Part shown: positions 7,118 through 13,108 of the stretch, one piece after another
How the letters are laid out: each line of letters begins with the position of its first letter
Position numbering within the stretch: the first letter of the stretch is position 1
Assembly: GCA_946480245.1 (NCBI GenBank)
Contig: CAMLIZ010000132.1
Span: 1-13,108, forward strand
Direction of reading: 5' to 3'
DNA: 13,108 nt
DNA from: an uncultured Pseudomonadota bacterium
GTDB taxonomy: Bacteria > Pseudomonadota > Gammaproteobacteria > Burkholderiales > Burkholderiaceae
Position numbers and translations under genes: made by a program
The notes under the pieces: generated by a model
Seen by the model: the letters and a program-made list of their open reading frames with translations, nothing else
Told to the model about the DNA's origin: nothing
Databases searched by the model: none

Positions 7118-7723
7118 GTGTCTGCCCTACTGCAACTATCCCGGTTCATCGACCGACTGAGCGAATGGATCGGCCGATCCGTGGCCTGGCTGGTCTTGCT
7201 GGCGGTGCTGATCAGCACCGGCAATGCCACCTACCGCAAGGCCTTCAGCAACAGCTCGAACAGCCTGCTCGAAATCCAGTGGTACCTGTTCTCCGCGGTG
7301 TTCCTGCTGGCCGCCGGCTACACGTTGATGCGCCAGGAGCACGTGCGCATCGACGTGGTCCTCGGCCGCTTCGCGCGCCGCACTCAGGTGAAGGTCGAGA
7401 TCTTCGGCATCGTGGCTTTCCTGATGCCGTATGTGTTTGCGGTGGTCAAGGAAGTGATACCGCTGGTGCTGCGCGCCTACCACTCCGGCGAGATGTCAGA
7501 GAACGCCGGCGGCCTGGTGCGTTGGCCCGTGTATGCGCTCGTGCCGGTCGGCTATAGCCTGCTGGGCTTGCAAGGTGTGTCGGAGCTGATCAAGCGCGTC
7601 GCGTTCCTGATGGGCGTGGCCGACGATCCGGGCAAGAAGGTCGCGCAAAAGAGCGCTGAAGAAGAGCTGGCGGAAGAGATCCTCCGCCGTGCCGAAGCCG
7701 AAGCGGCAGGGGGGGCACGGTGA
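7118..7723 (+). CDS. dctQ: TRAP transporter small permease (DctQ family)
   Basis: The small membrane subunit of a tripartite ATP-independent periplasmic transporter, which with DctM forms the Na+-driven permease. The 201 residues show four hydrophobic helices near 20-36, 53-71, 91-112 and 135-155. The conserved RQEHVRIDVVLGR motif (72-84) follows helix 2, and an acidic helix rich in E, A and R lies at about 176-197. The start is GTG at 7118, supported by GGAG at 7109-7112 with a 5-base gap; no in-frame ATG fits. The stop overlaps the dctM start (TGATG). dct is a family label only: the binding protein points to alpha-keto acids or lactate and not to C4-dicarboxylates. I could not identify a convincing -35/-10 pair upstream. 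Confidence 0.88.
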   Translation: MSALLQLSRFIDRLSEWIGRSVAWLVLLAVLISTGNATYRKAFSNSSNSLLEIQWYLFSAVFLLAAGYTLMRQEHVRIDVVLGRFARRTQVKVEIFGIVAFLMPYVFAVVKEVIPLVLRAYHSGEMSENAGGLVRWPVYALVPVGYSLLGLQGVSELIKRVAFLMGVADDPGKKVAQKSAEEELAEEILRRAEAEAAGGAR

Positions 7724-9417
7724 TGCTGGAGTTTCTGCAAGCCAACCTGGCACCGGTGATGTTCGCCGGTCTGATCATCTTCCTGCTGATGGGCTACTCG
7801 GTGGCGTTCTCGCTGGGCGCCTGCGGGTTGTTCTTCGGCTGGCTTGGCATCAAGCTCGGCGTGCCGGGGCTCGACTCGCTGATGAACGCGCTGCCGCTGC
7901 GCATCTTCGGCATCGAGAAGAACGACACACTGCTCGCGGTGCCCTTCTTCACCTTCATGGGCCTGATCCTCGAGCGCTCCGGCATGGCGGAGGACCTGCT
8001 GGACACCATCGGCCAGCTGTTCGGCCCGATCCGCGGCGGCCTGGCCTATGCGGTGGTGCTCGTGGGCGCGATGCTCGCGGCGACCACCGGCGTGGTGGCG
8101 GCCTCGGTGATCTCGATGGGCCTGATCTCGCTGCCAATCATGATGCGCTACGGGTACGACCGGCGCCTGGCCACCGGCGTGATCGCCGCGTCGGGCACGC
8201 TCGCGCAGATCATCCCGCCGTCGCTGGTGCTGATCATCCTGGCCGACCAGCTCGGCCGCAGCGTGGGTGACCTGTACAAGGGTGCATTCATTCCCGGCTT
8301 CGTGCTCACGCTTCTGTACGTAGCCTACGTGGCCGGCTGCGCCATCTTCAAGCCGGAGATGGCGCCTGCACTGCCCAAGGAAGCACGCACGATCCGCGAG
8401 GATGACGGCTCCGCCGGTCTGCGCTCGCTGGGGGTGCTGTTCGTCCTGTCAGTGGGTGCCTCGCTGCTGTTCGCGCGTACGCGGCCCGACACCACCGCCA
8501 CCGACGAGTTGATCGTGACCTCGATGTGCGTGGGCATCGGCGTGGCCTTCGTGCTGGCGGTGCTGAACAAGGCCACCGGCCTGCACCTGCTGTCGCGCAT
8601 GGCCGAGCGCGTCACCTTCGTGCTGATCCCGCCGCTGGCGCTGATCTTCCTCGTGCTGGGCACCATCTTCCTCGGTGTCGCCACGCCGACCGAAGGCGGC
8701 GCCATGGGCGCGGTGGGTGCACTGATCATGGCGCTGTCGCGCCGGCGCCTGTCCATGTCGCTGCTCAGGCAGGCGATGGATACCACGATGAAGCTGTCGT
8801 GCTTCGTGGTTTTCATCCTGCTCGGCTCCACGGTGTTCAGCCTCACGTTCCAGGGCGTGGACGGGCCTAAGTGGGTGGAGACGCTGCTCACCAGCCTGCC
8901 AGGTGGTCAACTCGGCTTCCTGATCGTGGTGAACATCCTGGTGTTTTTCCTGGCGTTCTTCCTCGACTTCTTCGAGCTCAGCTTCATCGTGGTGCCGCTG
9001 ATCGGCCCAGTGGCCGACAAGCTCGGCATCGACCTGGTGTGGTTCGGCGTGCTGCTGGCGATCAACATGCAGACCTCGTTCATGCACCCGCCGTTCGGCT
9101 TTGCGCTGTTCTACCTGCGCAGCGTGGCGCCGCACGACGACTACAACGACAAGATCACCGGCAAGCGCATCGGCAAGATCACCACCGGCCACATCTACTG
9201 GGGCGCGATCCCGTTCGTGTTGATCCAGATCGTCATGGTGGCGCTGGTGATCGGCTTCCCGAACCTCGTGTCCGGCGGGCTGGGCAAGCACGCCAACATC
9301 GACACCACCAACCTGAAGATCGACGCGCCGCCACCGGTGGATTACGGTACCCCGGAAACCATGCAGGAGCTGTTCGGTACGCCGCCGGCCGCCAGCGCGG
9401 CCAGCGCCGCGAAGTAG
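7723..9417 (+). CDS. dctM: TRAP transporter large permease (DctM family, long form)
   Basis: The large, multi-helix subunit that forms the transport channel and couples substrate uptake to a sodium gradient. Family motifs are clear: EKNDTLLAVPFFTFMG (65-80), LAATTGVVAASVISMG (118-133), IIPPSLVLIILAD (163-175), ATPTEGGAMGAVGAL (320-334) and INMQTSFMHPPFGFALFYL (447-465). At 564 residues it is much longer than the usual roughly 430. The extra length includes a charged loop (208-232) with two added hydrophobic segments (235-252, 263-282) and a C-terminal tail (about 515-564) rich in P and A. This long form is typical of the subgroup labelled mannitol/chloroaromatic compound or keto-acid transporters. 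ATG at 7723 is used, following a run of seven G at 7709-7715; GTG at 7720 is an alternative. A terminator follows 27 bases after the stop. Confidence 0.92.
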   Translation: MLEFLQANLAPVMFAGLIIFLLMGYSVAFSLGACGLFFGWLGIKLGVPGLDSLMNALPLRIFGIEKNDTLLAVPFFTFMGLILERSGMAEDLLDTIGQLFGPIRGGLAYAVVLVGAMLAATTGVVAASVISMGLISLPIMMRYGYDRRLATGVIAASGTLAQIIPPSLVLIILADQLGRSVGDLYKGAFIPGFVLTLLYVAYVAGCAIFKPEMAPALPKEARTIREDDGSAGLRSLGVLFVLSVGASLLFARTRPDTTATDELIVTSMCVGIGVAFVLAVLNKATGLHLLSRMAERVTFVLIPPLALIFLVLGTIFLGVATPTEGGAMGAVGALIMALSRRRLSMSLLRQAMDTTMKLSCFVVFILLGSTVFSLTFQGVDGPKWVETLLTSLPGGQLGFLIVVNILVFFLAFFLDFFELSFIVVPLIGPVADKLGIDLVWFGVLLAINMQTSFMHPPFGFALFYLRSVAPHDDYNDKITGKRIGKITTGHIYWGAIPFVLIQIVMVALVIGFPNLVSGGLGKHANIDTTNLKIDAPPPVDYGTPETMQELFGTPPAASAASAAK

Positions 9418-9444
9418 CGGGCGGGGGTTCCCGCTTCACCTGGG

Positions 9445-9470
9445 AGGGCCGTCGAAAGACGGCCCTTCTT
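9445..9470 (+). terminator. Intrinsic terminator after dctM
   Basis: A perfect 9-bp stem, AGGGCCGTC (9445-9453) and GACGGCCCT (9458-9466), capped by a stable GAAA tetraloop and followed by TCTT. The T-run is short, so termination may be partial, but the place, right after the dctQM operon, fits. Confidence 0.7.
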
Positions 9471-9564
9471 CATGGGGCAATGACACGGGGACCGCAAGCA
9501 TGCTCCGATGGCGCAGGTCGTGCGGCTCCAGTCGGCGCTTGAACTCGGCGCTAGAACTGCCATG

Positions 9565-9590
9565 AAAAAAAACCGCCCGGAGGCGGTTTC
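9565..9590 (-). terminator. Intrinsic terminator after dctP (possibly two-way)
   Basis: Read on minus: an 8-bp stem AAACCGCC/GGCGGTTT (plus 9570-9577 and 9582-9589) with a 4-base loop, then a run of eight T (complement of A 9565-9572). It lies 21 bases beyond the dctP stop. On plus the stem is followed by TTTCTTTCTTC, so it may also stop read-through from dctM. The 94 bases between this hairpin and the dctM terminator hold nothing I recognise. Confidence 0.82.
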
Positions 9591-9610
9591 TTTCTTCGGG
9601 GCACGGGGCC

Positions 9611-10693
9611 TTACAGCTTTTGGGCCCACATGAACTCGTCGAAACCCGCCTCACAGAAGCGGAACCACAGGTTCTCGTCGCGACGGAAGTTGGCGTAATC
9701 CTCGTAGACCTTCTTCCAGCGCGGGTTCTTCGCCGAGATGTCGCTGTACAGCGCCATCGACTCCTTGAACGCGGCTTCCATCACATCCTTCGGGAAGCGG
9801 ATCAGGCGCGTGCCCGAGGCCACCAGTTGCTTCAGGGCCTGCGGGTTCTTCGCGTCGTAGTTGGCCTGCATCTGCACGTGGGCCTTGTGCGTGGCCACGT
9901 CCACCATCGCCTTGTATTCCGACGACAGCGCGTTGAAGGCCTTGGTGTTGACGAAGAAGTCGAGCTGCGGACCGCCCTCCCACCAGCCGGGGTAGTAGTA
10001 GTTCGGCGCCACCTTGTTGAAGCCCAGCTTCTGGTCGTCGTACGGGCCCACCCACTCGGCCGCGTCGATCGTGCCCTTCTCCAGCGCCTGGTAGATCTCG
10101 CCGCCCGGAATGTTCTGCGGCACGCCGCCCATGCGCTCGATCACCTTGCCGGCGAAGCCGCCGACACGGAACTTCAGGCCCTTGATGTCGGCCAGCGACT
10201 TGATCTCCTTGCGGTACCAGCCGCCCATCTGGGCTCCGGTGTTGCCGCCCATGAAGTTGATGATGTTGTAGCTCTTGTAGAACTCGCGCATCAGCTTCAG
10301 GCCGTTGCCCTCCATCATCCAGGAGGTCATCTGGCGCGAGTTCAGGCCGAAGGGGATGGCGCAGCCGAGCGCAAAGGTCTCGTCCTTGCCGAAGAAGTAG
10401 TAGGGGGCGGTGTGCGCCATCTCGACGGTGCCGTTCTGCACGCCGTCGACCACGCCGAACGGGGGCATCAGTTCGCCACCGGCATGCACCGAGATCTCGA
10501 ACTTGCCACCCGACATCTCCTTGATCGCGTTCGCGAACACATCGGCGGCACCGAAGATCGTGTCCAGCGAGCGCGGGAAGCTCGAGGCCAGACGCCAACG
10601 AACGTTGGCTTGCGCATGAACGATGGCCGGTGCGGCGCCCGCAGCCAGCACGCCGGCCAGACCTGCACCGCGTACGAAGGAACGACGTTCCAT
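9611..10693 (-). CDS. dctP: TRAP transporter substrate-binding protein, TakP/keto-acid type
   Basis: Periplasmic solute receptor, 360 residues. The N-terminus is a twin-arginine signal peptide: ERRSFVRGAG (2-11), a hydrophobic stretch to about 25, and a likely cut after VHA (25-27), so it is probably exported folded by the Tat system. The mature part has the DctP fold. LKFRVGGFAGKVIERMGG (173-190) holds the conserved arginine (R176) that in this family contacts the substrate carboxylate. GTIDAAEWVGPYDDQKLGF (207-225) and YYYPGWWEGGP (232-242) are typical of receptors for alpha-keto acids and lactate such as TakP; E213 and W214 sit where that group binds ligand and metal. Substrate is thus probably pyruvate, another 2-oxoacid or lactate, by family only. 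ATG at 10693 follows AGGAG with a 5-base gap. The gene converges on dctQM, an unusual layout, but it is the only receptor in view. Confidence 0.92.
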   Translation of the reverse strand: MERRSFVRGAGLAGVLAAGAAPAIVHAQANVRWRLASSFPRSLDTIFGAADVFANAIKEMSGGKFEISVHAGGELMPPFGVVDGVQNGTVEMAHTAPYYFFGKDETFALGCAIPFGLNSRQMTSWMMEGNGLKLMREFYKSYNIINFMGGNTGAQMGGWYRKEIKSLADIKGLKFRVGGFAGKVIERMGGVPQNIPGGEIYQALEKGTIDAAEWVGPYDDQKLGFNKVAPNYYYPGWWEGGPQLDFFVNTKAFNALSSEYKAMVDVATHKAHVQMQANYDAKNPQALKQLVASGTRLIRFPKDVMEAAFKESMALYSDISAKNPRWKKVYEDYANFRRDENLWFRFCEAGFDEFMWAQKL

Positions 10694-10732
10694 AGGGTCT
10701 CCTCTCAGGGATGGTTGAGCAAAGCGAGTCCG

Positions 10733-10770
10733 ATTGTGCAGTCCTGCAGCTTGAATCTGCCTGAACAGGC
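10733..10770 (-). promoter_or_regulatory. Paired 12-bp palindromes upstream of dctP (candidate operator/promoter)
   Basis: Two inverted repeats of the same 5-2-5 design: TGCAG-TC-CTGCA (10737-10748) and GCCTG-AA-CAGGC (10759-10770), centres 22 bp apart, about two helical turns. They lie 44-77 bases upstream of the dctP start. On minus, a weak -10-like CACAAT (complement of 10733-10738) overlaps the nearer one, and the farther one would cover the -35 region, which itself matches consensus poorly. The repeats are seen directly; binding of a regulator is inferred and short palindromes can arise by chance. Confidence 0.3.
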
Positions 10771-10822
10771 CTTGCCGAATTGCCTAGGAAAAACCCGGTC
10801 GGCAGCGGTGATCAAGATGCGT

Positions 10823-12199
10823 TCAACTGCCTGCGATCTTCATGCGCTCGATCAACACGGAGCCGATGGTCTTGGTGCCCATCGTGTAGGCGTCGGCACC
10901 CACGGCCGCGATCTGCTTGAGCATGTCGCGCAGGTTGCCTGCGATCGTGATCTCCTGCACCGGGTAGGCGATGCGGCCGCCTTCTACCCAGAACCCGGCG
11001 GCACCTCGCGAGTAGTCGCCGGTGACGTAGTTGACGCCTTGCCCCATCAACTCGATCACGAACAGCCCGCGATGCAGCTTGCGCAGCATCGCGTCGAGGT
11101 CGTCGCCGGGCTGGGTGAGGCGGCTGGTGAGCATGAGGTTCTGCGAGCCGCCCGCATGGCCGGTGCTGCGCATGCCGAGCTTGCGTGCGGAGTAGCTCGA
11201 CAGGAAGTAGCCCTGCACGACGCCGCCGTCCACCACCGTGCGTGCATGCGTGGTCACGCCCTCGTCGTCGAAAGGCGCGCTGCCCTTGCCCTTGCGCACG
11301 TGCGGATCCTCGCGCACGTCGATGTGCTCGGCCAGCACCTGCTTGCCCAGGCTGTCGGCAAGGAAGGTGGCCTTGCGGTACAGAGCACCGCCGCTGGTGG
11401 CCTGCACATAGCCGCCCAGCAGGCCCGACGCGAGCGTGGATTCGAACAAAACCGGCACCTCGCAGGTGGGCACCTTGCGCGAGCCCAGCCGCGACAGCGC
11501 ACGCTCGGCGGCATAGCGGCCGACGGCGGCGGGCGCAGCCATGTCGGCCGCGTCGCGCTCGGAGGTGTACCAGGCATCGCGCTGCATGTCGTCGCCGCGG
11601 CCTGCGATAGGCGCCACCGACAGCGAATGGCGCGAGCTGGCATAGCCGCCGCGAAAGCCGCGCGTGTTGCCGGCGAAGAAGTGAGACTGTTGGGCCGACA
11701 CGCCGGCACCCTCGCTGTTCGTGATGCGCTTGTCCGTCTGCAGCGCGGCCGCCTCGCATTGCCGCGCCAGTTCGGCCGCACCGGCCGCGTCGATCGCCCA
11801 GGGATGGAACAGGTCGAGATCGAGCGCCGCCTGCTCGGGCGTGGCCAGATCCGCTTCATCGGGCAGGCCGGCCGCCGGGTCCTCTGCCGTGAAGCGCGCG
11901 ATGTCGTAGGCGGCGCGCACGGTCTGCTCGAGGGCGGCGCGGGAGAAATCCGACGTGCTGGCGTTGCCGCGCCGCTGCCCGAGGTACACCGTGACGCCCA
12001 CCGACTTGTCGCGGTTGCGCTCGACGTTCTCGAGCTCGCCCTTGCGCACCGAGACCGACAGGCCGACGCCCTCGGACACCTCGGCGCCGGCGTCGCTGGC
12101 GCCTACCTGGCGCGCGATCGTCAGCGCGTCCTCGACGATCTGCTGGAATTGTTCGCGCGAGTAGGCGAAACCGGAGTCATTGCGGCGGGGTGCGTGCAT
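10823..12199 (-). CDS. pmbA: Metalloprotease-like subunit PmbA (TldE)
   Basis: Partner of TldD in the TldD/TldE complex, which in E. coli trims unfolded peptides, matures microcin B17 and degrades the CcdA antitoxin. PmbA supports the complex, while the zinc site with HExxxH lies in TldD; no HExxxH is seen here, as expected. The 458 residues match the usual length of about 450. Clear family blocks are GVGLSVSVRKGELENVE (44-60), FAGNTRGFRGGYASSRHS (175-192), DDEGVTTHARTVVDGGVVQG (311-330), and the C-terminal VTGDYSRGAAGFWVEGGRI (392-410) with EITIAGNLRDM (416-426). Start ATG at 12199; no good SD precedes it, and a -10-like hexamer ends only 6 bases upstream, so the mRNA could be leaderless. 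It is divergent from yjgA across 41 bases. tldD is not in the window. No clear terminator is seen before dctP. Confidence 0.92.
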   Translation of the reverse strand: MHAPRRNDSGFAYSREQFQQIVEDALTIARQVGASDAGAEVSEGVGLSVSVRKGELENVERNRDKSVGVTVYLGQRRGNASTSDFSRAALEQTVRAAYDIARFTAEDPAAGLPDEADLATPEQAALDLDLFHPWAIDAAGAAELARQCEAAALQTDKRITNSEGAGVSAQQSHFFAGNTRGFRGGYASSRHSLSVAPIAGRGDDMQRDAWYTSERDAADMAAPAAVGRYAAERALSRLGSRKVPTCEVPVLFESTLASGLLGGYVQATSGGALYRKATFLADSLGKQVLAEHIDVREDPHVRKGKGSAPFDDEGVTTHARTVVDGGVVQGYFLSSYSARKLGMRSTGHAGGSQNLMLTSRLTQPGDDLDAMLRKLHRGLFVIELMGQGVNYVTGDYSRGAAGFWVEGGRIAYPVQEITIAGNLRDMLKQIAAVGADAYTMGTKTIGSVLIERMKIAGS

Positions 12200-12204
12200 C
12201 AACT

Positions 12205-12211
12205 TATCATA
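12205..12211. promoter_or_regulatory. Possible shared symmetrical -10 element between pmbA and yjgA
   Basis: The only AT-rich patch in the 41-base divergent gap. On plus it reads TATCAT (12205-12210, 5 of 6 to TATAAT); on minus TATGAT (complement of 12211-12206, 5 of 6). The two -10 candidates overlap, as in two-way promoters built on a symmetrical -10. -35 matches are poor: on plus TTGCGG at 12180-12185 with a 19-base spacer; none on minus. Confidence 0.35.
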
Positions 12212-12240
12212 GCGACCCCTCCCGCCTGCGCCCGCCGCCG

Positions 12241-12753
12241 ATGTCCTTGCGCGACGCCCCCGAAGACTCCGCCGACCGGCCGAGCAAGACCCAGCTGAAG
12301 AAGCAGTCGCACGACCTGCAGTCGCTCGGCGAGGCATTGGTCGACCTGCCCGACCATCGGCTCGAGGCGCTGCAGGCGCCGGAGCTGCTGGTCGAGGCGA
12401 TCCGCGCCTACAAGCGCACGCGCTCGCACGAAGGCCGGCGCCGCCAGATGCAGTACATCGGCAAGCTGATGCGGCAGACGGACCCCGAGCCGCTGCGCGA
12501 GGCGGTGGCTGCCATGCAGGTGCCGCACGCGCGGGACACGCTGGCCCTGCATGAGGCCGAGCGCTGGCGCGACGATCTGATCGCCGATGACAGCGCGCTG
12601 GAACGCTGGATGGGGCAGCACCCCGACACCGACACGCAGCAGCTGCGCAGCCTGATCCGCGCAGCGCGCAAGGAGGGGCTGCTGCCGCCCGAGCAGCGGC
12701 ACGGGCGCAGCTACCGCGAGCTGTTCCAGTTCATCAAGCGAGCCCGAGCATGA
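12241..12753 (+). CDS. yjgA: Ribosome-associated protein YjgA / DarP (DUF615)
   Basis: A 170-residue charged, helical cytoplasmic protein of the DUF615 family. The E. coli member (YjgA, renamed DarP) joins late 50S precursors and helps maturation of the peptidyl-transferase region. Conserved parts seen here are RPSKTQLKKQSHDLQSLG (13-30), the core SHEGRRRQMQYIGKLMRQ (62-79), HEAERWRDDLI (104-114), DTQQLRSLIRAARKE (131-145) and the C-terminal SYRELFQFIK (157-166). Length is normal. ATG at 12241 gives the family N-terminus; an in-frame GTG at 12190 would overlap pmbA and adds 17 residues without conserved character. No Shine-Dalgarno sequence precedes the ATG: the preceding 20 bases are almost all C and G. 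The stop overlaps the mogA start (ATGA), so the two genes are probably coupled. Confidence 0.9.
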   Translation: MSLRDAPEDSADRPSKTQLKKQSHDLQSLGEALVDLPDHRLEALQAPELLVEAIRAYKRTRSHEGRRRQMQYIGKLMRQTDPEPLREAVAAMQVPHARDTLALHEAERWRDDLIADDSALERWMGQHPDTDTQQLRSLIRAARKEGLLPPEQRHGRSYRELFQFIKRARA

Positions 12754-13108
12754 GCCTGGACAGCGTGCGCGTCGGCATCGTTTCGGTCAGCGACCGCGCC
12801 TCCACCGGCGTCTACGAGGACAAGGGCCTGCCCGCATTGCGCGACTGGCTGGCCCTCGCGCTGCGCAATCCGATCGAGTGGGAGAGCCGGCTGATCCCCG
12901 ACGAAGCCGAGCTGATCAGCGCCACCTTGCGCGAGCTGGTGGACGAACGTGGCTGCCATCTCGTGCTCACCACCGGCGGCACCGGGCCCGCGCTGCGTGA
13001 CGTGACGCCGGAGGCCACGCTCGCGGTGGCGCATAAGGAGATGCCGGGCTTCGGCGAACAGATGCGGCAGATCAGCCTGCGCTTCGTGCCCACGGCGATC
13101 CTGTCGCG
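12750..13108 (+). CDS. mogA: Molybdopterin adenylyltransferase MogA (3' partial)
   Basis: Adenylates molybdopterin with ATP, the step before molybdate insertion in molybdenum cofactor synthesis. The first 119 codons are present; the gene runs past the window end. The N-terminus (VRVGIVSVSDRASTGVYEDKG, in part at 6-26) and the nucleotide-binding loop TTGGTGPALRDVTPEAT (74-90) are characteristic, as is KEMPGFGEQMRQISLRF (96-112). The two aspartates known to be essential in E. coli MogA (D49, D82) correspond to D51 in RLIPDE and D84 in ALRD. The close match to E. coli MogA, including the length between these sites, separates it from the shorter MoaB type. It overlaps yjgA by four bases. The cofactor it makes would serve enzymes such as the NasA at the other end of the window, though the genes are too far apart to imply co-regulation. 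Confidence 0.93.
   Translation, partial: MSLDSVRVGIVSVSDRASTGVYEDKGLPALRDWLALALRNPIEWESRLIPDEAELISATLRELVDERGCHLVLTTGGTGPALRDVTPEATLAVAHKEMPGFGEQMRQISLRFVPTAILS

Noticed and set aside
9620..12298. A plus-strand open frame of 892 codons running antisense through dctP, the gap and pmbA.
   Set aside because: It is rich in R, H, A, L and V as expected of the opposite strand of GC-rich genes and shows no recognisable motif. Both genes beneath it are strongly supported. The lack of stops follows from codon bias.
1..13108. Possibility of a mobile element, defence island, CRISPR array, tRNA or novel multi-gene system.
   Set aside because: No transposase, integrase, terminal repeats, regular repeats or tRNA-like folds were seen, and nearly all the sequence is covered by recognisable core or metabolic genes of uniform composition.
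2..13108. A functional cluster linking nasA (molybdoenzyme) and mogA (molybdenum cofactor synthesis).
   Set aside because: They are about 11 kb apart with many unrelated genes between, some on the other strand; the co-occurrence is probably accidental.

Overview
The window is a GC-rich, densely packed piece of chromosome from a betaproteobacterium, most likely order Burkholderiales (Rubrivivax/Leptothrix/Methylibium-like). This assignment rests on the look of the proteins (a NasA with a BFD-type C-terminus followed by ybiB and cobA, a 70-residue S21, a TakP-type TRAP binding protein, the pmbA/yjgA/mogA cluster) and on codon use. It was not tested by any search. I see no phage, IS, CRISPR, tRNA or rRNA, and base composition does not shift along the window. 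It reads as ordinary core and metabolic chromosome.

Left part (2-3403, plus strand): the end of an assimilatory nitrate-reduction operon. The large molybdenum subunit NasA enters from outside the window. It is followed by YbiB (a TrpD-like, nucleic-acid-binding family) and by the siroheme-pathway methyltransferase CobA, whose start overlaps the ybiB stop (ATGA). CobA supplies precorrin-2 for siroheme, the cofactor of the nitrite reductase expected upstream. Next (3469-5809) come a membrane di-iron hydroxylase of the sterol desaturase/fatty acid hydroxylase family and a HI0933/YhiN-type flavoprotein, 10 bases apart and probably co-transcribed.

Middle (5798-7022): a strong sigma70-type promoter lies inside the end of the flavoprotein gene and drives rpsU. 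The rpsU leader has a Shine-Dalgarno sequence flanked on both sides by its own complement. rpsU ends at a textbook terminator. yqeY and a small DUF442 phosphatase/rhodanese-like gene follow. dnaG and rpoD, the usual partners of rpsU in many proteobacteria, are not here.

Right-centre (7118-10693): a complete TRAP transporter of the alpha-keto acid/lactate-like type in a convergent arrangement. The membrane genes dctQ and dctM are on plus (TGATG overlap). The Tat-exported binding protein dctP faces them on minus, with two terminators between. Two 12-bp palindromes spaced by 22 bp lie upstream of dctP.

Right end (10823-13108): pmbA (TldE) on minus, and, divergent from it across 41 bp, yjgA (darP) and mogA on plus (ATGA overlap). 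mogA runs off the window.

I found no convincing undescribed system. The items most worth a second look are regulatory: the anti-SD-like rpsU leader, the symmetrical shared -10 between pmbA and yjgA, the paired palindromes upstream of dctP, and the convergent TRAP layout. All are inferences from short motifs.
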